Shown here piece by piece: positions 38,698 through 48,385 of a stretch of 64,000 nucleotides of DNA. The stretch comes from Acorus gramineus (lineage: Eukaryota; Streptophyta; Magnoliopsida; Acorales; Acoraceae): assembly GCA_030737835.1 (NCBI GenBank), contig CM060853.1, forward strand, positions 11,528,034 to 11,592,033, in the 5' to 3' direction. The notes below the pieces were generated by a model that was not told the DNA's origin, searched no databases, and was given only the letters and a program-made list of their open reading frames with translations. Each line of letters opens with the position of its first letter. Position 1 is the first letter of the stretch. A program made the translations under genes and the position numbers.

Positions 38698-38844
38698 CTA
38701 AATATGTGGGGGCACGTCTACTCCCACCAACCAATTCACTATTCCCACAAACCAAAAATTTAAAAACCCATGCGTAGATTTAATTTGAACATCATTAATC
38801 CCACCAACCATTCAACAATCTCCTTGTCAATTTTCTTATAGAAC

Positions 38845-39030
38845 AATCGACAGTCCTTTTGTCAACCTTTATTCAATACATTCGACAATCTTCCTGTCAA
38901 CCATTATTTAAAACATTCGACATTCACCATGTCAACTACTATTTACAATATTCGACAGATGCTCTATCAATCAATTTTTACAATATTCGATAGTTTGTCT
39001 GTCAACCTGACAAGGTTTGTTCGACTGTAA
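38845..39030. repeat. 35-bp iteron array inside the Pack-MULE
   Basis: TCGA words recur at about 38847, 38882, 38917, 38952, 38987 and 39021, spaced 34-35 bp. Most units carry TTCGACA, a spacer of some eight bases, and then TGTCAA, making a weak inverted repeat. Confidence 0.85.
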
Positions 39031-39894
39031 ATGTGTCAAACCGGATATTTAAATAACACAGATACCACTCTCATCGTAACTTATGATTTTAATCAAACTT
39101 TAAAATGCACTAAGTATCATTTCACCACCACCACAACAAACTTCCACAATCAAATGGCCATATTTAAAAAAAAACAATTTTGCCCCACTAAATCAAAAAC
39201 CCAATGAAGGAAATAAATAAATATAAGTTTTTTTTTTTTCATTTGGTCTGTCTTCCTTAGCTGAACATTTGAAGTGGTTGGTCGCATGCACCTATCACCT
39301 TCTAAGTACATATATTAATATTTCTCAATCATCTTTTCCTAACATGCAAATCAAATCCAAAAATGGAAGGGTGAGCATGACATGAAATTTCATCACCCCA
39401 ACCATAGCTTTTTTTTTATATATGTGGTGGGACTAATATAATTAGCAAAGTATACATATTCAAGTTGTTATTTATTCATTTCATAAAGCAGTAAAAGCAC
39501 ACTGTCAAGAACTATGAAATTTTGAAAATAATCCATTAAAAAAGCATCATTATTTTAGGGGGTGACAACAAATTTGTATGAATTTTTTTTCTTGCTTAAT
39601 TCGACGACCTTATTGTCAACCACACAGAAAAACCATCGACATGTTTGCTTTGTCGTGACGACATTGATGAACATTTTTCTTGCTTAAGTCGATGGCATAT
39701 CAGTTGACCTTATTGAACAACCATTGACAGGGTGCTTGTCGATATGGACGAATCTACTCGACTCTGAACCTGTCGGCCTGGATTTGAAAAGGATCCAATG
39801 GAGGGGTTGTCAAAACTTCGCGTCTCCGAATGCTTTCACCGACGTCTCTATAGTCCTCCAGCATGTTAGACACAAAGTTGACCTTTGAAGAGGC

Positions 39895-40145
39895 TAACAA
39901 CGCTCTCCCTTATTTCACCAGCAACCGTCGGGGAAGCATGGTGCACCGTGGGTGTGGAAAGAAGTGGGACCCGCCGGAGAGGATGACGGCCCTAGGGTTC
40001 AGGCGGGTGATGGAATGTGGTACCAGAGAGCAAAGGGAGAAGATGGAGAGCTTCCGGATGTGGCGGTGATGAGATGGGTGTATTGGGAGCTATAGTCGAG
40101 GATCAAGACGAGGTTAGCGTCGTTGGCATTTGTTAGGGTTTCCAT
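39895..40145 (-). pseudogene. Captured 5' fragment of a GMP synthase gene
   Basis: From an ATG at 40145 the minus strand reads METLTNANDANLVLILDY then SSQYTHLIT, matching the start of plant GMP synthase and its class I glutamine amidotransferase domain. A one-base deletion then moves the match to another frame (RKLSIFSLC, ITRLNPRAVILSGGSH). A second shift returns it to THGAPCFPDG. The similarity stops before the catalytic Cys region. Upstream, to about 40240, is a pyrimidine-rich sequence like the source gene's 5' UTR. The fragment cannot make an enzyme. It lacks an obvious intron, but only the first exon may have been taken. Confidence 0.8.
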
Positions 40146-40514
40146 TGTTTCTCAGTGGGGATCCGGTTTAGGGTTATGGGGATGGGGGAGATGAAGAGAG
40201 GAGAAACTAGGAAAGAGAGTTTGTGTAATAGAAAAGGGAGGGCGTGGGTTTAGTGATTCAGAATTTTAGTATTTATAGGATGGTGAATTTAGTAAGAAAA
40301 TAAATGATGGTTGGTGACTATGGTTGTTGGGGGGGGTCAGTCAAAAGGTGTGTGGGGATAGACGTGCCCAAATATGTGTTTGGATCCGCGCTTGAGAATT
40401 TTTAACTTTTCAAACGCAGAATTTACCTAAACTCATATTCAAACAGACCCAAAATCTATAATATGTGAATTTAAACTGCAAAATCTCATATAAGCATGAT
40501 CATAATATTTTGAA

Positions 40515-40965
40515 GGGTAAAATGCATTTGGACCCCTTGAAGTTTTTAAAACCCGCAGAAGCACCCCCTGAAGTTAAAAAACATGCACTTACACCCTTTA
40601 TCGTTAGATTTTCTATTAAGATGAGACAAAAATACTTTAAAATTACTATTTTAACCCTTTAATTAATTTTGTAAATACCAAAAAAAGAGCCAAATTAACT
40701 TTGAATATGCCTTATAAATATTAATTACTACAATAATAAAATCTTCGAATACATTTGGATCAATTTATTGTGAGAAATAACTCACACAACAGTTAATTAA
40801 AAGGTGAAAATACGATAATGATTTAATTAAAATGGGTAAAATCGTACTTTTATTCTATTTTAACAGAAAATCTAATGGCAGTGGGGTGTAAATGCATGTT
40901 TTGAAACTTTAAGAGATGCTTTCGTAGGTTTCAAATACTCTAGGAGGTCCAAACACAATTTACCC
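40515..40965. mobile_element. MULE-type MITE with long terminal inverted repeats
   Basis: The left end GGGTAAAATGCATTTGGACC and the inverted right end GGGTAAATTGTGTTTGGACC start a terminal repeat that continues, with mismatches, for about 110 bp (both arms contain AACATGCA, then TTACACCC, then TTAGATTTTCT). The flanking 9-mers TATTTTGAA and TCTTTTGAA match at eight positions. The element is 451 bp and non-coding. It lies 230 bp upstream of the KAE1 start codon. Confidence 0.8.
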
Positions 40966-41194
40966 TCTTTTGAATGAATGTAATAAGAGATATAAATAAA
41001 GAGATTACTACTTGATTTTTTTTTTTGGGCTAAATAAATCAAAAACAATTTCCCTCCCCTAAAAGCTTATGAATAGACCCCCAAAAATACACTTCCCACC
41101 ACCACCCCCTCTCTAAAAAAACCCGTCCTGGGTGTCTCTCCCGCTCTCGATCTCCACCGTTCAAACTCCACACACACCCCCCCCAAAAAAAAAA

Positions 41195-44100
41195 ATGGAG
41201 AAGAAAACCCTAATCGCGATCGGCTTCGAGTCCTCAGCGAACAAGATCGGCATCGGCGTCGTTGACCTCTCCGGCGCGATCCTCTCAAACCCTAGGTCCA
41301 CCTACATCACCCCTCCGGGCCACGGCTTCCTCCCCCGCGAGACCGCCCACCATCACCTCCACCACCTCCTCCCCCTCCTTTCCTCCGCCCTCTCCTCCGC
41401 CCGCATCACCCCCTCCGACGTCGACTGCATCTGCTACACCAAGGGCCCCGGCATGGGCGCCCCCCTCCAGGTCGCCGCCGTCGCCGCCCGGGCTCTCTCT
41501 CTCCTCTGGAAGAAGCCCATCGTCGCCGTCAATCACTGCGTCGCTCATATCGAGATGGGGAGGGTCGTGACCGGGGCGCGGGACCCGGTCGTGCTGTATG
41601 TGAGTGGGGGGAATACGCAGGTGATTGCGTATAGTGAGGGGAGGTATAGGATTTTTGGGGAGACGATCGATATCGCGGTTGGGAATTGCTTGGATCGGTT
41701 CGCAAGGGTTCTCACGCTATCGAATGATCCGTCACCGGGTTACAACATTGAACAGGTTTGAATTGATTGGGTTTGTTTGGATTTTGTTGTTTGTGTTTGT
41801 GAATTGTTTGATTTTTGTGTGAATTGTGACTAATCACTGTGTAATGCCTCCGAAATACTCAACCAATAATGGGCAATAATCCATATTATGTTGATTGAAC
41901 TATAATACTAATAATGATAATGAGATCATCAAATATCATGAACTTGAATGTGCCGTTTGGATAGAGACATAAGTTCTATGACTATTTTAGGAATACTACA
42001 TCAGCGGATTACAACATTGAACAGATTAGAATTGATAGGTTTTGTTTGGATTTATTGTTTGTGTTGTGAATTTTTTTATTATAATTATTTTGTGTAATTT
42101 TTTTTCCAATAGTATCTCCAACCCTCAACCCTAGATTGGTACGCATATCAAATTTATTTTGAGTAAAAAGCTCACAAAATCCACTTCAAACCTTTACCCA
42201 TGTTGAAGACTAAAAAATTTACCCCTTTTTTTACTCTACCAACGGGCTATTTTTTTCCAACAGTAGCTTCCACCCAATGTCTATAAATCTTCATTCTTCT
42301 TTTTTCTCATTCACTCCTTCATTTCTTTTTAGTCTTTTGTTTCTATACTTTTTCTTTAAACAATGGATTATTTTGAATTTTTTGAAGATTCTCCAAGTTT
42401 GGAGGATACTACTGGAGTAGAAATTATTTCTTTAAATACAGATGAGATAAAAGACTGAATGAAATTTATGATATTTTGAGCAAGTCGGAGGGAAGGATGT
42501 AGAAGGTTAGGATTCACATGAAATATAAATATAGGAGTTTATTAATGAGTAAAACTTCAAGGGCAGGGATATTGCCACCACCCTCGTTATTCTAGCCAAC
42601 ACCTTTATTTACACAATTGCCATCCATATATTTTTTTATTATAAATGACTAAGAGCACCACCCTATAGCTGCCACCGCCCTAAAAATTTTGCATGGACAA
42701 GCCCACCACCTAAATTCAAAATACATATTTACACAACATATCGTTGATTCTGAAATGAGTTAGACATATGGGTTGTCTACATGTTTAGATTTCCTAAACA
42801 ATCATCATGTCGATGAAAACAGGAAAAAAAAAAAAAACTCGTAGGTTCTGGAATGCGTTAGACACATGGGGTGTCTACGTATTAACATATCCTAGACAAT
42901 ATTCCTGTCGATGGGAACAAAAAAATCTCATAGGCTTTGGAATGGATTATACACATGGGGTGTCTATATATTTATATATCCTAGACAATCTTCTTGTCGA
43001 TAGGAACAGATTGAAAAACCTGTAGACATGAATGTCTACGTGTTTTTATTTTCTAGCTAATCCTCCTGTCAATGGGAACAGAAAAAAAAAAAAGGAAAAC
43101 CACCATGATCCATTAATAAACATTCAAACTCATGCTTACAAAGAAAGTCATCTAACGTTTGATCAAAACTACCATTCAAAACCATATAAACATTGTTTAA
43201 AGTAACAACATTTCAACAAGTGCTCCTACAAAAACCATCTAATACACAATTGATCGAACCATTGTTATTGTTTACATAATAAACATTCATTTCAATAAAT
43301 CTTAGAAGAAAAAAATGATTTATTAATCTATTAGCTCCATTTATATATCCATTGTCGTTCAACCTTTTAGAATGACGTTTTCTAGTTGGTGACTTCGGGC
43401 GACCTGATGACGATGGAAGATGCGTTCTGTCTTGACAATAGTCCAATACATTTTACACGTGTCTTTGCCAAACATTCATTGTATGTCGCTCTTGTACGAG
43501 TGACTGCAAGTATTGTGATATATGGGTACGCAACAAAAGAAACATTGATGTGTTAATAAAGCTATATGGGTATCGAAATATTCCTCTCGACAAAGTACTT
43601 GTCTAGATAATATAAATACCTAGGCAACCCATGTGTCTAGCTCGTTTCAGAGCCTATTTGGCAAGGATTATATGTATTTTGGATTTAAGTGGTGAGCTTG
43701 TCCAGGCCAAATTGGTAGGGTGGTGGCAGCTATAGGGTGGTGCTCTTAGTCATTATAGCTGATAAGTATATGGATGCCTAAAGTTAGTTTGGGTGGTGGT
43801 GCCTAAAGTAATTGAGGAGGTTGGAGTATCCCTGCCCAAACTTCAAATCATGATTGGAGTACACTAGTATCAAATATAGCTTTTACTCAATAAGTGGAAT
43901 TTAAGATACATTTTGAGTAAGGGCTGGAGATGCTCTAAGTTGTAGATTTTGAAAGTTGGTGATTTGATGGAGATTAGGAATGGTTTTATGTGTTTTCAAG
44001 ATTATGATCATTGGGAAAGGAGAAATGGAGTGAGGAGTGTGATGACTGGGATGGAGTTACAATAGATGTTCTTGTTTTTTGTATCATTTCAACTGGTAAT

Positions 44101-46970
44101 GCATGCAATTCTTCTTGCTGTGATGTATGTGTCATGAATGTTTGGGGATGGATTAGTTGGTTTGGTTTGTGACATTGTGTAATAAAGGTGGGGATTCTGA
44201 AAGGCAGTATTGTCCCCAATGAATCTTGGGAATGGTTTCATGTTTTTTTAAGTTTTTTTTAATGGATGATTATTTCTATACCTCGTCATTGATGTAAGAG
44301 GAGGGACAAGGAATAGAATAGGGGTTATACCTTAAAAAGATGATTGGTTGGATCATTATACCAATTTTGAATGTTGTACTGGCTTACCATCACTTATGTG
44401 TGTTTCTTTTTTTCAAATTAAAAAGCACAAGACTTATTTTTTCCACCGTTAATAAAATTTGTCAACCAAATGGAAAAAGTGAAAGAACATGGTACTAGTT
44501 TGATAAACAATCCTATTCCATGTTACTATATTCAAAGTGGGGCTAAAAGAGGGGTAAGTTTTGATGTAGATGATTAGGAAAGAGTTATCTTATGGTATGA
44601 CATGAATAAGATTTATGGTCATGAAAAATGGAGTTAGATGTGCAATGCTAGTGAAACAGAGGAATGCAATTGGAAGTCTGTGGTGATATCTTTTGCTTAG
44701 TTTTTTTATTTTCATGTATGAAGTTTTTGTAAAAATCAAACTTGGGGATTTTCTGGTCTGAGTGAAGATGGTGATGGTGTATGGGTTTGGTGCTTGATCT
44801 TGGAACATTTTGCTACCCAGCACAGGATTCTATTGAGAAAAAAAAAAACATTTCATATTAAGATTATTCCTTTGCATTGCACCTGTTGTTTGCATGAGTT
44901 CCATTGCACAGAATCCGTTATAGTAAAACTTTCAAGTTACAAGTGGAAGTGTGGAACTGTCATTTTTTGTTTGGTTAATTTTTTTATTATTTTGTTTTAA
45001 CTGCATCACAGATCTAGGAAGCGTGCTTTGCAATGTTCCTAGCACATATTCAGTCGGGAAGTGATCCTTGTGAGAATTTGAACATTGAACTCAATTGTAA
45101 TGCTAAGGAACAGTGCAGTGCAGTCTACGTGCTCAAACTGTTCCATCGATCTATTTGAGGCTCTTTAGTATGATGTTTTCTTAATTATAAAATAAAATGT
45201 TAAAGATCTCTAACTGTAATTGCTTTCTGAGTGCTAGAAATTTTCTGTTTTTGCCTTGCTTTATATATTGTTCAAGCTGACATTCGCTTTAGCTTGACTT
45301 TAATTATGGTGTTTTTAACTCTTGTCGGTTCTGTTTTTTTTTCCTTACATGACACCAGATGTATCAAATTTTTGACAGAGAATAAACTTTCCTGTTGATG
45401 GTCTCTTTAGTGAACCTTGGAAGAATTTCATTGAGCAAATTGTTGAATAAATTGCCTTCTACTATGTACCTTCAATCTTGTTGCAGATTAAGATCTTCCT
45501 CTTTTTTTTTTTTTTTTTTTTACGGAAATGGTAGGCTTGTCGCTCTCAATTTTATGAATCAGGGCGGAAGCCCAAAGGGAAATTACAGCATAGGAAGAAC
45601 CCACTCAGATTTACACCCAAAGTAAGGAGAAGATACATCGAGTGTGACTGAGACGCACTAAAACTCACAAAGAACTACTCGAGATTAAGATCTTCTTGTT
45701 AGAGGTTATATGGGTGCTAAAGTCATTGTGTTGGATTTTATGATTTTCTGAAGAATATAATTTTGGCAATGGAAGCTATTAGAATCTTGATTAATTAGCA
45801 TGAACCCCCGCTGGATCCTTGTATACAATTATTATGACTGCCTCTAATATAGAGTGCTAAAGTTACCACCTATACAACCTTTTACAGTTATTATGATGTA
45901 TCCGGCAGTACCTGCAGGTCAGTCATAGTTCAATCACCAGGTTCTGGATGGTTCAATATTGTATTTGAGCCTTCTGTTATAAGGAAGTTTGGAATAAGGA
46001 AGAAACTAACAGTTGACAGAGTGCTCCAAGGCCCTTTGAACTATATCATAGCGTTAAATTCATTAGTGAGTTTATTTTATTTTATTTGAACTTAAATCTC
46101 AGTTGACTGGGCTTCGTAAACAACACTCATTCCATCTCCACTCAAGCACGTTAGAGCATTAGAAAGTTATATTCGGTTTAAGCTTCCCGAAGTTTCTTTT
46201 TTTTTTTTCTTTCTTATATACTTCAGTGAGTTATGATCATTTGTCTTCGTTTCGAAATACGGTGAAGCTTTTGTTTGCTAAAGATATGCTACTTCATGAT
46301 AGATAGCCTCTTTGCATTGCGATGCATGTCATAGTAATTTTGATGATGTGTGTTCTTGCATTGATTTTTTAATGTAGCTTGCAAAGAAAGGAGAACAATT
46401 TATTGAGCTTCCTTACGTCGTCAAAGGAATGGATGTTTCGTTTAGTGGGATATTGAGCTACATCGAAGCCACCGCCACTGAGAAGCTCAAAAACAATGAA
46501 TGCACTCCTGCAGACTTATGCTATTCTTTACAAGTAAGATGCATGCTATACTCTTATTGCTTGCTTGATAAACTTTTCCTCATTATAGAGTTGCAACAAA
46601 AGATTTATAACATGATCGATATTTGGCGCAGGAAACGCTGTTTGCGATGCTTGTCGAAATCACGGAGCGTGCAATGGCACACTGTGACAAGAAAGACGTG
46701 CTCATCGTTGGGGGTGTCGGATGCAACGAGAGGTTGCAAGAGATGATGAGGATCATGTGCTCCGAGAGAGGTGGCAAGCTGTTTGCGACCGATGACAGGT
46801 ATTGCATTGACAACGGAGCGATGATTGCCTATACAGGTCTCCTCGCTTTCGCAAATGGCATGACCACTCCCCTGGAGGAATCAACGTTCACTCAGAGGTT
46901 TCGAACCGACGAAGTTCTTGCAATATGGAGAGAGAAAGAGCAACTAGGGTCGAATAGTGATGTCAATTAA
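41195..46970 (+). CDS. KAE1: tRNA N6-adenosine threonylcarbamoyltransferase, KAE1/OSGEP
   Basis: Three exons, 41195-41755, 46378-46533 and 46632-46970, give 351 residues, the usual length of the cytosolic eukaryotic form. The ASKHA-type fold is shown by [13 protein letters not shown] at the start, the metal-binding pair in NHCVAHIE (H114 and H118), [35 protein letters not shown] and the late Asp of IDNGAMIAY. Within the KEOPS complex it transfers the threonylcarbamoyl group to A37 of ANN-reading tRNAs. The start is at [10 protein letters not shown], where family similarity begins; the frame is open 21 codons further upstream but that part is low complexity. Exon 1 is GC-rich and codon-biased toward C endings, unlike exons 2 and 3. 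The 4.6-kb intron 1 hosts a MULE and a small retroposon. Confidence 0.97.
42561..43837. mobile_element. MULE with long inverted repeats in KAE1 intron 1
   Basis: The termini start GGGCAGGGATA, and the arms stay similar for about 200 bp; the best part is TGACTAAGAGCACCACCCTA followed by TAGCTGCCACC. A perfect 9-bp target duplication AAACTTCAA flanks it (42552-42560 and 43838-43846). Between the arms is a tandem array at 42760-43090 and a matching piece near 43560-43640. The centre is AT-rich. On the minus strand near 43370-43560 a coding-like stretch ([31 protein letters not shown]) could be a decayed transposase tail, but this is weak. No intact open frame is present. Confidence 0.88.
42760..43090. 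repeat. About 95-bp tandem array inside the MULE
   Basis: Three to four degenerate units each hold a hairpin-like word (best form TAGACACATGGGGTGTCTA), then TAGACAATCTTCTTGTCGAT or a variant, then GGGAACA and an A-run. The second word closely resembles the iterons of the Pack-MULE at 38709-40369. Confidence 0.8.
45499..45681 (-). mobile_element. Short retroposon (SINE or truncated LINE)
   Basis: About 183 bp lie between two copies of AGATTAAGATCTTC (45485-45498 and 45682-45695). A T-run of about 18 at the left end is the poly(A) tail of a minus-strand insertion. The 3' part reads GGGCTTCCGCCCTGATTC on the minus strand, reminiscent of plant LINE ends. No clear tRNA-like A and B boxes were seen. 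It is in KAE1 intron 1. Confidence 0.8.
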
Positions 46971-48385
46971 TATGATACAGTCTTTTCCATGTGTTGATTA
47001 CACCTGATATTGAGGCTCTTTTGGTATTATCTGATTCTGAATTACTTCTACACCATCAAAAAAAAAAAAAAAATGTATCAACCAATAGGGACATCTGTAT
47101 ATTAGTATCATCTATTGATGTTGATGATGATTTTATCTGGATCGTTTGGATAGAAGCTGTACTTTATGGGAGTAATGAAATTGGTTTGGTATGGATTTTG
47201 AATTAAAATCTCTTTCATCAGTGAAGCAGGTACTCTGGTACTGTCTCATGATGAAAGTGTTTTACAAGAACTTTGTAATGTCACGTGATAATATGAATGT
47301 TGGAGATTGGTGCTAGATCAATATTATATATATTAATAATAAGTAAATCACAAAAATCATGTGTAAAAATATATGTTGATTTAGAAATGAAAAAGGAAAA
47401 TTTGGTAGCATGTGATGTGAAAAGGAGTGAGAATATGTTTGTCATATGATTAAATCAATCAATAATTTGAATTAAATGGAAAAGATGAATCATTTTCACT
47501 TGGGTCCACCAAGAGCATATGAGTCTTATGAGACCCCACTCTGAGATGCATGTGTGGGCATAAAAGTTGGGTTCATCTTTATTCAATAACATAAGTGCCA
47601 ATCATACTAGATAGAAATGCCAAATAAAGGAGCTCATACACTAGGGGCCCTTTTGGATCTACAATAGCCAATAGGGTAACTTTGACTATGCAAAAACTAA
47701 AAATTCTCTACTGCATATCCAAACAAAATTTAGTGTTGGACATTTAAGACGCATTTCACGCGTTTCTTCACAAAAATTTTGATATTTGAGAAACTGTGAA
47801 AACAATGTTTTTCAAACGCTGAGTTTAGGATGACTTTATGACTACGTATAGTCATCATGTTACTAATGTAGTATATAAAATTACATAACATTACATATAT
47901 TTAACTATATCAATATATACGATATCATGAAAAATCTAAAAATATGTACATTTAATTCATATAAGATGGTAAAGATACCCCTCATAGTGAGAGGCATATA
48001 CTTTATTATATAAAGTGTAAATAAACTGTGAGTGTAACAAAGCTCATAAACTAATGCATTTTAGTCAAATGGACTTTAAATCCATGCATGTAATTATAAA
48101 AAAATTTACATGTTCCATATAACTAAGTGCATACATCAAATTTCAAATAAGTATTGGAGATGTGAGATTGCGATACATGAAAAAGCACCATCAGAGAAGC
48201 AAATATACGTTGCCCTCTAAAGATACAACTCTTGTTTGGAAACAGGTAAACCTGATTCAGCTCTTCATATAAGCATTTCATATTCCCAACATTTGACAAA
48301 TAAGGCAACACAATACAACAACAGGACTTGTTTAAAGGCACACTAAATCCTGACCATCACTCATAACAATCTTGATAGAAAGCTC
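46971..48385. other. Convergent 3' spacer between KAE1 and HAT1
   Basis: Both neighbours end here. An A-run at 47059-47073 and AT-rich sequence are present. No gene or repeat family was recognised. Confidence 0.5.

Larger units (their letters stand above)
38709..40369. mobile_element. Pack-MULE carrying a GMP synthase gene fragment
   Basis: The ends GGGCACGTCTACTCCCAC and, inverted, GGGCACGTCTATCCCCAC form the terminal repeat. A perfect 9-bp target duplication AAATATGTG flanks the element (38700-38708 and 40370-40378), as in Mutator-like elements. Inside are a 35-bp tandem array at about 38845-39030, a looser run of the same TCGACA/TGTCAA words at about 39600-39780, and a minus-strand fragment of a GMP synthase gene (39895-40145) with its leader. 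No transposase was found, so movement would depend on a MULE elsewhere. Confidence 0.85.

Noticed and set aside
38845-39030. CRISPR-like regular array (period 35 bp)
   Set aside because: The units are degenerate, have no constant repeat with unique spacers, and the setting is a plant DNA transposon.
41262-41570. Pro/Ser-rich and Gly/Glu-rich frames opposite or beside KAE1 exon 1
   Set aside because: They are shadows of the GC-rich KAE1 coding frame.
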